From Diphasiastrum complanatum (Eukaryota > Streptophyta > Lycopodiopsida > Lycopodiales > Lycopodiaceae): a DNA stretch of 64,000 nt. Made by a program: the position numbers and the translations under genes. The notes under the pieces are model-generated. The model made no database searches. It was not told the DNA's origin and worked only from the letters and a program-made list of their open reading frames with translations. The stretch covers positions 52,598,728-52,662,727 of the forward strand of contig CM055098.1 of the NCBI GenBank assembly GCA_029204225.1, written 5' to 3'. This document shows positions 24,524 to 35,379 of the stretch, piece by piece (within the stretch, counting starts at the first letter, position 1; each line of letters starts with the position of its first letter).

Positions 24524-27500
24524 ATAACCATAAAACCAAAGTTATCGAACTAAAACCACAAAGAATAGTACTGAATCATGACATTGCTGTGAATAGGATC
24601 ATCATAATATATAATATCGGGCCACATAGCACCAAAATGGGGTACAATGATGTTCCATGAACGTAATGAAAACTATACAACTAAGACTCGTTAGAGTCAT
24701 GGTAATCAGAATCCTCCGAGTCTGTGCTGTCTGCTAATCCCAAGGGTCTGCAGATGAATCGGAACCGAAGGGAACCATACGTCGTGGTGTGGCCCTGGCT
24801 TGGCTCTCTGTTGAGTGCTCTGGCTCTGGATCCACCCCCTCCCCCTGGCTCTACCTCTACTTCTGCCTCTGCCTCTCTCCCCTCCTCTGGCCCCCTTCCG
24901 GATGCCCTCACCCCTGTGTCTACTCCTGCGTGTCTGTGTGCCAGGTGGCTGTGATCCTACGTCCTGGGATGGCCCTACCCATTGTGATGATGCATGGCCG
25001 ATGGCTGCCTGTGATGCTCCACTCCTGTCTACAAAAAGTGAACTCAGCCCCCCCCCTCCCAGAATCTCTAGGTCTCCCTCTAGGCCTACGTGCAGGAATG
25101 GCTGGCTCCTCCTCTGTCTCCGCATCAGGGTCCACCAGTAGGTTAGCTAGGTCATCCCCCTGTGCCTCCGCCCCCATCTCCTCGTCCTCCTCCGTATCCC
25201 CCTCAACCCACTCCTCCTCCTCTTCATGGTCAACCCCGAGCTCCTCTCCACCCTCCGAGCCCTCATCATCTCCCTTCAGCCCTATCCCTATGCCTTTCTA
25301 TGTTCCTCTGCCGCCGTAAAGCCCGTGCGTCAGCTTGTGCCTATTTATAGAACTCTCTATAGATCTCATCATCCATCTCCTCCTGCGTGGGTGGTGCCCG
25401 AGGAGCAGCAGCTGCCGAATCCACCAAGCAAGTGTCAGGGTTCACCTACAACCAAAAACAATACGTTGCTGTTAGGTAGGTATTTTGTGTAGAATGGTCT
25501 TTTTGCCTTAGATCTTGTCATTGATCTTGGATTTCAATCAATAGGTGATCTATAGTGCATGAGCCAAGCTTAGGAGATCAACTTCACACATTAGGACATT
25601 CCCACATGTGTGAATTTTCACAGCTTAGACGGAAAGGCTAGAGAAGCGGCTATATGATGAGAGGTGGTAAGGAAGGCAGCTTGTGTGTCGATTGCACTGT
25701 CATGGGGAAAGGAGTGGAGTAAGGAGACATATGTAGAGAGTTGAATGTATATCTGGGTGCACAGGTGGCCAATAGTGAAGGAGAGAAAAGAATGATCGGA
25801 GAGGGTGGTGGGAGAGATATGAAAATCAGAGATGAGAGGTATGGAGGATGGTGACCCCATGAGGTAATCAACGACACTATGTCCGCCACTGTGAGGATGA
25901 CAAGTATATCTGCCTGAATCTGGCCAGCTTTTTAGGCCATTATAAATAGCTAACTCATGGGACTCTCCATGAAAATCAATAAGTAGAGAGTCAGGAGAGA
26001 AGACCCCACTCTAAACCTAAAAACATTACTCGTTACGTTCACAATGGTTTGAAATTTTGGAAACCTATATCACATCATGTACCCCCTCCAAATTGCTGCA
26101 TTCTACAAATTTTGATCACACCTTCTCCGCCCCTTCCTTCTCCTTGTCCTACTTTTAATACTCCTAACTTTTTACCCCCTAGTAATAATGTTGTCTCTAG
26201 AACGTTGGCTTATAGAGATTACATAAGGAGGTTACTTTATTTGGATCGTCTTACGTCTTTGGGTAAGTTCTCCCTCGATATGTTTAATAGATACAATCCT
26301 ACGAACCTGTTTTGGTTGCTCTATACTTCAGATAATATGTCTTGTCAAGGTCTTGGTATTTCAGATTCTCACTTTTATCAACTTAAAACTCTTTTAAGTC
26401 GCTCTATAAATTTCAAAGCTAATGTTAAAATTAAACTTTTTACCCATCACAATTTTTACTTCGCCTAATCTTGACAAAATTAGTTAGAGCTCTATTCTTA
26501 AAAAGCCTGAAGTTATGAATGCTCTTCCTCGTTGATCCTTCTTTAGGTCATATTGGTATTGCAAATACATCAATCCTTCCCTCTTCGTTTTTGAAAGAGT
26601 CCTTTTCTAAAGGCACTAAATTTCGTCCTCCTCTTTCAATAGATGCTTGCTTGTTAAAATCTATAGCTACGAGCTCATTTACCATATTGAAGAATCTTTT
26701 GAAGTCCATGGTTTGTTATCAGAATGGAAAGCTAGAGTTCTAAATTATGTGACTTTGAGTTTGAAAAAAATCTCAATTTTCCATCTGATTCTCATACTTC
26801 ATTTTCAATGAGGAGGAAGTTCTTCTTCGTAAGTTTCATAGGCGTTTTGTCATTTCCTATGTGGATAAATGCTCAAAACAATTTTGTATTTGTTTGCAAG
26901 AAATTCTAGCTGGAATCGTTATTGAATGAAGTCCATTCTCCATTGGGAACATATAATGCTTGTTCTCTTTCAACTATGGTGTAATAAAATTTCATCAAGT
27001 TTTTTGTCATTCTTATAACTTGAATTGTTACCCAAATCTTCCATTTCTGTGCCGCATGGAAATTTCATAAAGTTCCTAAAAGGCCTAGGTTTATTGCAGC
27101 AGCCTATAAAACTACCCTGGTCCCTGACTGACCTTTCTAAGTGGCTGCTAAGTAATTGCTTCAAAGCATTACTTCCTTCTATTAATGAGCTTTGGATAAA
27201 ATTACTTAAGGATGCAGATGTGTCTGTAAATTGTAGTTGGATTTTAAATGATTCTGTAGGTATTATAGAAGTAATAAAATTTTCAACTCCTCTCCTCGTA
27301 CTTTAGAAGAAAAAACTCAACCTATGCTTCTTCAAACCTATGACTTCATGTCACTTTACACTAAAATCAATTTGGAAGAAGTTTTGTGTTAATAAGCTAA
27401 TTCAAGATGTTTAAACTGAAAGACACTCGATGCAAAGCTTTAAAAGTTGAAAAGGGCACTTTACATTTTGAGTTTTGTTGGCTGAAGAACAAAAATCAAG

Positions 27501-30500
27501 ATGTCGATTCAAAGAAGAAAAGATTTACTAAAATAGTTGAGGTTGAAGATGTTTGTTCTTGACTGCACTTTTTCTTGAATAACTTGCATATTTCTCTAGG
27601 TGATTCGCTTTTTCAACAAACGATAGGTATCCATGGGTACTAATTGTGCTATTCATCTAGCTAATTTTGATCTTTTCTCTTATGAATTTGAATTTTTACA
27701 AAATTTAGTTTCTTGTGGTAATTGTCCCATCTTATTGCATAAATTAACTCATGTTAGAAGATATCTTGATGACTTTTTTGTTCCTGATCTTCCTAATTTT
27801 GGTAGTTTTCTATATAAAGACCCTAACGTTTTTGGTGGAGGAATCTATCCTAAAGACTCATGCGAACTTAATTGTACAACTAGTGATGATATGTGCAATT
27901 TTTTAGACCTGTCTATAAGCTAGGCTAGTTCATGTTTATTGGTTGATATCTTTGATAAAAGGCTGCAGCCAAAATATAGTAACTTGAACATAATTTGCAT
28001 GCCTCAAATATTTCAGTTTCTGTTAAATATGGAGTGATCACTTCTCAATTCTACAGGTTTTCTTGTCTTTGCACTAGTAGAGATGCTTTTGTAGACCAGT
28101 CAAGCAATCTAATCATTTTGTTACTCCATAAGGGTTACTCGTTTAAGAAAAATTATGAGAAAATTTTGAACAGTTTTAGACTCTTTTGGTTTTATCCATA
28201 GAGCACTGTGTTTCTGAAACGCGTTTCAGAATCGCGGTTCAGAAATGCGTTTATGAAAAATTCAAAAAAATTCCAAAAACGTTTTTTTTTTAATTTTTTA
28301 ATTTTGGTTTTTTTTGGGCAATATGGGTATTAGATGAAAGCTCTAATTAAGAGCATAATTACTGTGTAGTTTGCCGAATGTTTTGGGTGCAGGATGGTCT
28401 AGTTTAGGTGCATCAACTTTCAGTTTACGAGCCATATGCCGCCATATGTCGTGGTGTGGCCCTAGCTCTGCTGCGTGCTCTGGCTCTGGATGCTCCCCCT
28501 GCCTCTACCTCTGCCTCTGCCTCTCTCCCCTCCTCTGGCCCCCTTCTGCCTGCCCCCACCCTTGTGTCTACCCCTGCGTGTCTGTGTGTCAGGTGGTTGT
28601 GATCCTACGCCCTGGGATGGCCCTACCCACTGTGATGATGCCTGGCCGACGGCTGCCTGCGATGCTCCACTCATGTCTACAAAAAGCGAACTCAGCCTCC
28701 CCCCTACCAAAACCTCTTGGTCTCCCTCTAGGCCTACGTGCAGGAATGGCTGGCTCCTACTCTGTCTCCGCATCAGGGTCCACCAACAAGTTAGCCAGGT
28801 CATTCCCCTGTGCCTCCACCCCCCATCCTCCTCCGTATCCCCCTCAACCCACTCCTCCTCCGGATAGTCAGCCCCGAGCTCCTCTCCACCCTCCAAGCCC
28901 TCATCAACCCCCTCCTCAGCCCTATCCCTCTACCTGTCTGCCCTCCTCGAACGCCGTAAAGCCCGTGCGTCAGCCTGTGCCTGTCTATAGAACTCTCTAT
29001 AGATCTCATCATCCATCTCCTCCTGCAGAGGTGAGTTAGGCAGGTTATTTTGCAATTCATTGCATAATTCGAAAGCAATTCAATTCGTCAAAGCATAGCA
29101 AGAAACAGGGGGTAATGATGTGATTCACCTTGAGCATCTGGCCAGCTCCTCGTGTGCGCCTCAGCATACGGCTGTTGGTGTTCACAAACACCAACCGCCT
29201 ACACTGCTCGATGGATAACCTGTTCCTCTTCTGCGTGTGATACAAGGCCTAGGTGCTTCAATTCTGCTCGCAAGCTCCTGCTGCAGGTCACATGTGTTGC
29301 GCCCGTGGTAGCCCCACCATGTAACGGGCCTCAGCTAATCCTCCCTTCGCCGACTCTGCTCTCCATCGAAAGGAAACTGGTAGCGCTCAAAGATGAGCAG
29401 CTATCGTGCAATGTTAGCAAGCGGACCTGTTGGCAGAAGAAAAAACCCAGGCACGTGTAAGTCCCCTCGAATTTACTCACTAGCAATGAGCACACTAAAG
29501 TAACTATTGCAGTATTTAGGCTACCAAACAAATTATCACACGTACCTGGTCCAGGCCATACGTGCTCCGTGTACTCCACCCATCCCCGGTGCAGCTCTTG
29601 ATCGTCCCGATCTCGAGTCTCATGCCACAAGGGGTGCAATATGTGGGCTACGACATGGATGGGTTAGGGGAAGTAGTCCCATATGGCCTCCCAGATATGC
29701 GAGATCTCGTGCCTCCTGCAGCAGACAAATTACAACAATCAGGTAACCACCATAGCATAAAAGACATGTATCAGACTTGAGTGAGAAACAACAAACTCGA
29801 AACTGAAGAGTCATAGTCCAAGCCTGACGTCAGAATCCCCTCGCCGATGTGGTCCATGAACTCGTAAATGAGACCGAGAGTGCACCCCTCACGGTCTACC
29901 AGGTGCAACACTCTGAAAATGGGTAGAAGGACCGCAGGAATCTCCTCGGCACGTGTCTAGAACTCATCACCAAACAACATCTGCCGCCAAAGAAGAGGAG
30001 GGACGAGAAGGACCCGCTGCCGCTGATCCAACCTGCTCATGTGACGCTCTCCCCTCTGAACTAAGCCCTGCTGCTGTGGGTGGAACTGGACTGGCCTCGC
30101 CTGGACCATGCACTGCACCTAAACCCTGCCCAGAACGTGTTGTACTAGCCTCTGCATCCATAGTAGGCCGTGCCTGCCTACCTGTGAGCCCTGCTTGTGA
30201 ACCTGCAGCTGCTCCTGCTCCCTGTCCCTGTCCCTGTCCCTGTCCGGAAATTTGTGATGCACCATCGGGCCCGTACATAATAGACAACCTCTGCCTCTCC
30301 TCATCAGAAATCATGGAGCAATCAGATATGCCTAATGCCTGCCCACCCGGCCCTCTGACCCTCAGTAAGTGAGCCCTAACCCTGGTAAGTGATCCTGTGA
30401 AGAGACCACCACAATGCAAGCATCTCCATCTGCGCACTCCTGTGCCATGATGTGTAGCCACATCCCCCTCGGTAAGCTCAACCTCGCCCCAAAGGCCTCG

Positions 30501-33349
30501 GCCCCGCACCGGCATCGTGTCGACACGAGATCAAACCTGGAAACAAAAATAAGCAGGCAACCGTTCAGTAGAAGAAAACACACTGCATTGAAAAACGTTA
30601 CCAGCCTAAAACAGAGCTCAACACATCCGAGCACACGCCACATTGATTCTAGTAAAATCTTAGCAAGTGCCAAAAAACACACGAGATTAGGGCGAGGGAT
30701 AGAATAATTCCAGTTTGAGCAAAAACGGGCGACTGATGCTAGCGTGGGAGTCCTTGCAGGCGTAAAGGAGTGCAGTGCAGGCCTAAACCACGCTACTGGC
30801 AGATGCTTGCACGATGTTCCACACCTAGACCCTAAACAACATGGAATTAGGGCATGGAAATTGAAATTTGTGATACGGACGTAGACGGGCGGAACGGAGG
30901 TCATAGGAGTCTCTGCAGGCATGTGGAAATGCATTCTAGGCTCAGACATCACTTGAATCGGTTGCCCACAAGTCATTTTGTGAAAATGGCATAAAAACAC
31001 AAGCATTTGGAATGTGGTGTTCAAATCTCGCTAGGCGTGCCATAACGGCTGAAACTGACACCGTAGGAATCACCGTGGGCATGAAGAAAGGTGGTCTAGA
31101 GCCAAACTACGCTCGATTTGGTTGCCTACAGCTCAATATCAACACTTGCAAAAAATCAAGCCTATACTCACCAAATATCGGAATCTGATCGTTTCGCTCT
31201 CCACGAAGCTCAGATCCCCTTGGCACTGTGCACACCACCTCTGTATCGCCGAGTAGATGCCTGCCGACTATGCACATGCCTTGATCAGACACCTGTAGCT
31301 CAATATAAAAAAATTTACCTCCTCCACGGCTGGCACGATTCTGGCTGTGAGGAGCAAAAAATATTTTATATACTGTTTTTTTTTTTTTTGTGCGATTCTG
31401 GGAGCAGAAACACGTTTCTCATAAACGCGTGCCCTCATAAACGCGTTTTTGTGCATCTATGGTTTTATCTTTAGTATTTTAGCTTTTGGTATTTCAGCTT
31501 TTGGTATGTTTAAGATGATTAATAATAGAGTCCAGAAAAGTGGGGAGCTAAGGGGCCCCCTTTGTTTCTAGTATTTTGTATTTTATCTTTATCTCGGTAA
31601 CTCTTCTACATTTTTATTCTTGAATCAACCTTGTTTGCATCTTTAAGATTGTCTTTGTTTTTATAAGAAGGCAACTTTCAGCTTCTCTAATACATCAGGT
31701 GTGGTACCTCTGTTGCAGGAATCATGAGAGTTTTTAGTGTTTAAAAGGCTTGTCTTCTAATTTGAAAGCATGATTATCATGTTTCTAGGTGGAGTATTTA
31801 AACTGGAACTGTTTCTACCTGAGGAATATCCAATGGCAGCACCCAAGGTACAATTTTTGGCATTTCGGTTTAGGCAGGGTGCTTTCACTGCATCATGTTT
31901 TTAGATGGATAAATTTCTTGAAAGAGCTTACGATAGTCAATTTCTCTGGTTCTTTGCTGCATATCAAGTCGGTTTTGGTGTGTGTTTGTTGATTTGTTTT
32001 GATAGAAGTCAAGATTGGAATGCAAAAGTATGGCATTGTCCATACATCAACTATTTGTTCCGTTTTGTCCCACATTATCACTCTGCATTGGGTTGTTTAT
32101 CTTCAAAATTGGTCCTTAGTCTTTACCTTTGATCTGTTTCTTTATTGTTTTCGACCAGTTCTCTTTCATTTTTCTCAAGCAGAAAAACATTATAATTTCA
32201 AAGATTAGCAACTCCATGAAATTTCCATTCACTTCTAAACTGGCATAGGAAAGTTTTGGCCTTGAAGTTTTGACATTAGGGAAACTTCAGCTATGCTACT
32301 TGTTTGCCTAGCAGCATCTTGCTTGAAGATGGGATGGCTAACTTGTAGTAGTTTGATTTACATGTCTCATTTGATGCTCTCTCTGATCCCTTTTTAACTG
32401 ATGACATCAAATAAAATATGGTTATTCCTTCAAGAGGATAACCTGCACATACACTTTTCAGTTTATGCGTGAATGCATCATGTTGACAGGTTCGGTTTCT
32501 GACAAAGATTTACCATCCAAATATTGACAAGGTATGTTTTCTTTAAGCTTTATTAACGGTTGTTGATTGCTTGGATCTTTCCAATCAATATTGTTGTCCT
32601 CGGGGATAGTTTTAATTGTATTATATGAAATTCTGTGTGCAGCTGGGACGCATTTGTCTAGACATACTGAAGGACAAGTGGAGCCCGGCCCTACAAATTC
32701 GAACAGTGCTTCTCAGGTAAGTGCGTCTGCTTGAATCACTGCTTTGGGCAAGTATAATGTCTTTTTTGTGCAGAATGTTTGGTTCCAGTCCTGATGTTCG
32801 CTGTTTCACTTATGAGCAGCTGCAAGCTTTGTTACCTTTTCTTATTCTGTGACAGTATCCAAGCACTTCTGAGTGTTCCCAATCCTGATGATCCTTTGGA
32901 CGAGAACATAGCTAAGCACTGGAAAACAGATGAAACTGAAGCTGTTGCAACAGGTTAGATTTTCAGAAACCTGGAAATGCTGCTTCTTCTTTAACCCTGC
33001 TATCAATGTCAACTCACTGGTTGTCATGAGAAAATGCTATTTGTGTTATTAACATGGTAATACTTACTGGTGGTACCCATTCAGCCCTAGTTCGCCAATG
33101 CTGTAACTTATTTATATTCTAATGGGACTATGAAGACTAAGAATTGAGAGAAACTTTGTTAGTTCAGGAGCGTTTCTGCAACTTTTGTTGCTTATTGTTT
33201 AAGAATTGAGCTGGCCATGATTGCGGACCCAACAGACCTTGCAAGCATCTGTAGAGGATCATATTCTGCTATTTAGGTTCTCAATAACTTTTCTGTTGAC
33301 TACTGTCGCAGCAAGAGAATGGACAAGAATGCATGCAAGTGGAGCTTGA
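19646..33349 (+). CDS. UBC13: Ubiquitin-conjugating enzyme E2, Ubc13 type (UBC35/36-like)
   Basis: Spliced E2 that, with a UEV partner, forms K63-linked ubiquitin chains in nucleus and cytosol (family knowledge). The eight coding exons are 19646-19693, 20057-20084, 20397-20483, 31789-31847, 32490-32531, 32643-32716, 32856-32953 and 33312-33349. Every intron is GT-AG and all phases agree, giving 157 residues. The E2 fold is complete. The N-terminal LPRRIIKETQRLL helix is followed by YHPN (residues 82-85) and the catalytic Cys93 in GRICLDI. The C terminus ends ASGA-stop. [10 protein letters not shown] (65-74) holds the Met equivalent to human Met64, and ELF (61-63) matches the Uev-contact surface. 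The N terminus, [11 protein letters not shown], is about four residues longer than in typical plant proteins; Val120 replaces the usual Ala. No break is seen, so the gene looks functional. Confidence 0.97.
20484..22783. other. Intronic DNA without recognised features
   Basis: AT-rich, with no transposon domain identified. A 100-codon open frame at 20615-20917 has no recognisable motif and is probably chance. Confidence 0.45.
22784..23138 (+). repeat. Tandem duplication, 194-bp period
   Basis: The copies at 22784-22949 and 22978-23138 share acaatgtgcattgtgta and then actattaacaagtaata, followed by actaacttctaa blocks and ctcttgagttaccg. Each unit itself contains short repeats of tagtaagtactaactt. 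No coding content. Confidence 0.88.
23235..23890 (-). pseudogene. hAT0: transposase C-terminal fragment
   Basis: The minus-strand frame at 23235-23591 carries the hAT dimerisation domain. It reads [20 protein letters not shown], then a [20 protein letters not shown] segment and a [14 protein letters not shown] end. Upstream, at 23600-23890, another frame reads [20 protein letters not shown], matching the segment that precedes the dimerisation domain in hAT2 (near 29600). A frameshift and stops separate the two. The N-terminal BED finger and DDE core are absent. It is a decayed DNA-transposon remnant inside the UBC13 intron. Confidence 0.85.
24271..24333. repeat. (CT)n microsatellite
   Basis: Uninterrupted CT dinucleotides of about 31 units, inside hAT1. 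Confidence 0.97.
24449..24519. repeat. (CT)n microsatellite
   Basis: A second CT run of about 35 units, 115 bp from the first. The segment between them has several diverged accRtRctgaa repeats. Confidence 0.97.
24690..25400 (-). pseudogene. hAT1 transposase C-terminal tail with AT-hook
   Basis: Read on the minus strand, the tail begins [12 protein letters not shown] and passes through an acidic stretch. It then gives [18 protein letters not shown] and [14 protein letters not shown], an AT-hook type RGRPR core (about 25055-25095). Farther on it becomes an Arg/Gly-rich region. It parallels hAT2. The dimerisation domain that should precede it is missing on the right. Frame switches are needed, so it is a pseudogene. 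Confidence 0.68.
25441..26040. other. Intronic DNA of unknown origin
   Basis: No domain was recognised on either strand. It separates the hAT1 remnant from the reverse-transcriptase relic. Confidence 0.4.
26049..28188 (+). pseudogene. Reverse-transcriptase relic (Penelope-like or related)
   Basis: Broken plus-strand frames follow the order of a non-LTR type reverse transcriptase. At 26480-26530 is a KKPEVMNAL segment. At 27100-27290 are LTDLSKWL and [13 protein letters not shown]. At 27300-27360 is the QTYDF-SLYTKI-L stretch (motif A region). At 27590-27640 are [13 protein letters not shown] and MGTNCA (motif B region). At 27755-27790 is RYLDDFF, the YxDD catalytic motif [10 protein letters not shown] segment follows, and at 28000-28180 a thumb-like part with [13 protein letters not shown]. 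Stops and frameshifts abound. The 26049-26468 frame may be its N terminus. The lineage is uncertain: the GTNCA-SYE-YxDD pattern suggests a Penelope-like element rather than plant LINEs. No GIY-YIG endonuclease is visible. Confidence 0.75.
28189..28196. repeat. hAT2 target-site duplication, left
   Basis: The 8-mer gttttatc lies immediately before the CATAG terminus and is repeated exactly at 31462-31469. Confidence 0.95.
28197..31461 (-). mobile_element. hAT2: hAT transposon with exact 8-bp target duplication
   Basis: A 3265-bp insertion flanked by gttttatc on both sides, the 8-bp duplication expected of hAT elements. The ends are imperfect inverted repeats (CATAGA-GCAC at the left; CATAGATGCAC as the complement of the right). 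Subterminal copies of gcgtttatga occur at both ends, twice at the right. It sits inside the reverse-transcriptase relic, whose sequence resumes after 31469. The transposase reads on the minus strand but lacks the DDE core and has stops, so the copy cannot be autonomous. Confidence 0.93.
28430..30515 (-). pseudogene. hAT2 transposase remains: BED finger, dimerisation domain, AT-hook tail
   Basis: From right to left the order is as follows. A BED-type zinc finger ([20 protein letters not shown], about 30380-30430) is followed by a [15 protein letters not shown] stretch near 30300. After a gap comes [11 protein letters not shown]-stop with [15 protein letters not shown] (about 29850-29980). Then [20 protein letters not shown] (near 29600), [20 protein letters not shown] (29150-29230), [18 protein letters not shown] (near 29000), an acidic stretch, and [13 protein letters not shown] (about 28705-28745). 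The segment with the first two DDE residues, expected between the finger and FWRQM, is absent. An in-frame TAG follows FGDEF. Confidence 0.82.
31462..31469. repeat. hAT2 target-site duplication, right
   Basis: An exact copy of gttttatc directly after the CTATG terminus. Confidence 0.95.
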
Positions 33350-33760
33350 AGGCATCTGAACACTGGTACTGATGTACAAATCTGAAAAATGTGCAGCATT
33401 CTTTGCTGTGAAGGGTTTCAGGAACAATTATTCTCAAACGTGGTTATTTTTTAGGATTCTTGTTTATGGAAGAAATTGCACTTAACATCTTGGATGTAAT
33501 ATTACTCATGCCATGCCATTTTATGGATTGTGTCCCTTTGATGCAGTAGTTGAAGTATTTCTCCAGTTGTGTGTCTATACCAAGCTTGTTAAGGCTGATG
33601 TCGCAATTTTATGTTTCTTAGTTTCAATGATCTTTTTTTTGCAGACAAATTGTCATTAAGGATCTTAGTAGCTAACAATTTTGTAGAATGAATATATGTC
33701 AAGTTCACATTCAAATCCTTATGATCTAATTTGTTTGGTAAAAGTTGGAACAGCACTTGA
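33350..33760 (+). other. Probable UBC13 3' untranslated region and flank
   Basis: It follows the TGA at 33347-33349 and contains no further coding sequence. No canonical AATAAA is clearly placed, so the poly(A) site is undefined. Confidence 0.45.
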
Positions 33761-34640
33761 TTTAAAAGTTTCTGTAATTGTGGTTGGGCTTTTAAATAAT
33801 AATGTGGATATCATAGAACTAACTGAGGGGAGGGTTTTGATTAATAAGTTATTTATGCTTAGACCGTGAAAGCCTTTATTTCAATTCTTCTCATACAAAA
33901 AAATTAAGAAGCATACTAGGGCACAAAACGAAAGTAATCTATCCTACTTAAAAAACGGTAACTTCACTACATGATACACGAGTAAATTGAACACTTCGAT
34001 CCTTTGTACGGAAAAGCTAGTTTATGATATTTTTACCAAAAGGCTATGAATGCAAGCTTTGAAGGGTGGAAATCTTTTTGCACTTCTGAGTTCGGTTGGC
34101 GCAGAAATAAAATCAAGATGTCTACTAAAAGAGCACAAGGTTTACTAATATCTAGTTGTTTTCTGGTCTTGGCAAGGTTCACTAATATTTAGTTCTTCTC
34201 TGGTCTTGGCATCACTTTGTTCCAAAAAATTTGGACATCTCTCTGGGTGATTCTTTATTCCAACTGAGGATAGGTATTTCTGCAGGTAGAGGCCTTCGCC
34301 TTTTATGTGAATTTGACATTATGCAAACAATTCTTCTTCGGTACTGGTTACCCATCTTATTACATGAGTTAACTCCGACAGAGATTTGGCTGATTACTTT
34401 CTTTTTGTGTTCTCCCTAATTTGGAAACGTCTTGTACCAACACCCAAATGTTTTTGATGTTAGAATCTATCGTGAACTTTCATTTGTGCTTCAAACTTTG
34501 AATATGTTTTGTTTTATCAGTTCTTTTGGAATGTATCTTGGCAAGTTTAAGGCTTTGCTTGCTATTACCCTCATTTTAGGCATTGTGAACAGATATATTG
34601 GCCTTCTTCATAGTGTGCTCTTAAAAAAACAAAGGCAAAA
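33760..34640 (+). pseudogene. Reverse-transcriptase relic, downstream copy 1
   Basis: A diverged copy of 27230-27880. NNNVDIIEL (near 33800) parallels [23 protein letters not shown] (near 34240) parallels [26 protein letters not shown] (near 34435) parallels [12 protein letters not shown]. Nucleotide similarity continues through the spacer containing aaaatcaagatgtc. Stops are frequent. Confidence 0.72.
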
Positions 34641-35240
34641 ACACAAGGCTTATAAATAGGTGTAATCTCATGTTCTCTTCTTGCTGCGACTTTCTTCTGG
34701 ATATTTTACATCTTTCTTTGAGTGACATAACAAAGGGTAGGTATTCTTATGGGCACACATTATGGAGTTCATCTAGCAAACGAATGAACAAGTTGAAAAT
34801 GACCTCTTGCACTTTTCAGTTTGGTTAAGCTCAAAAATGAAATCTGTAACGTCCACTTTAAAAAAAACAAAATGTTTAGTGAGAGTGATCGAGTCTATTG
34901 TGTATGCCCTTAAGGGCTTTTGGATAATCTAGATATTTTCTCTTAGCGGCCATTTTGGAGGATCCCATGGGTGTAAAATATACGCTTCATCCAATCAATG
35001 TATTGATTCGACTTTATCCAAAGATTCCTTGCCTTCGATGCTTGTTACCGGTCCTAATACATAAGTCAATCCATGCAAGATGACATTTATTTGTGATCTT
35101 CCTCATTTTGAGAGCTTTTTGTACAAATTCCAAGTGCTTTTGGTGAAGCAATATCTCTTGGAGATTTATGTGAATTCAAAAAATTAACAAATGGTGACTA
35201 CTGTAAAATCTGGATTTATTTACTAGTAAAACTACTTCTA
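34641..35240 (+). pseudogene. Reverse-transcriptase relic, downstream copy 2
   Basis: The same segment again. A VL-C-F-LDILHLSLSD stretch near 34680-34730 parallels the [10 protein letters not shown] region. The block at 35000-35180 tracks the [23 protein letters not shown] segment in broken frames. It is more decayed than copy 1. Confidence 0.6.
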
Positions 35241-35379
35241 TGGTTAGTACAAATCATAAGTTTTCAGTTTTTTAACCCATGAAAAATCATTTTCTGGTTT
35301 TCATCTTTGATATCTAACTTCATGGAGTATACTTAAATCCTTAGTATTTATTGCATCATATACAACAATTTGATTGATT

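Larger units (their letters stand above)
23978..25440 (-). mobile_element. hAT1: truncated hAT element
   Basis: The left end CATAGTTGCACTATG resembles the hAT2 terminus. The next 200 bp share gtttgccgaatgtttYgggt and neighbouring blocks with hAT2 (28340-28400). Then come two CT microsatellites not in hAT2. The coding tail (24680-25400, minus strand) matches hAT2 28430-29030, including [15 protein letters not shown]-like and RRPRGRPR sequences. Homology stops near 25440, before the dimerisation domain, and no matching right terminus or second target copy was found. It is therefore a 3'-end remnant. Confidence 0.7.
20484..31788 (+). other. UBC13 intron 3 (11.3 kb, transposon-filled)
   Basis: The donor G|GTATGG and acceptor TTTCTAG|GT are both good, and the split glycine codon is restored across them. 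The other introns of this gene are 111-642 bp, so this one has grown by insertion. From left to right it holds unassigned DNA, a 194-bp tandem repeat, hAT fragments, two CT microsatellites, a reverse-transcriptase relic and a complete hAT element. Confidence 0.93.

Noticed and set aside
24189-24539. Minus-strand frame encoding long Arg-Glu repeats
   Set aside because: It is only the translation of two CT microsatellites.
24681-25350. Long overlapping open frames on both strands in GC-rich sequence
   Set aside because: The plus-strand Pro/Ser/Leu-rich frames are shadows of the minus-strand Arg/Gly-rich tail of the hAT1 transposase.
25543-25565. Possible right terminus of hAT1 (ctatagtgcatgag)
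   Set aside because: Only a short tgcac core matches the left end and no copy of the left flank gtacatac follows it.
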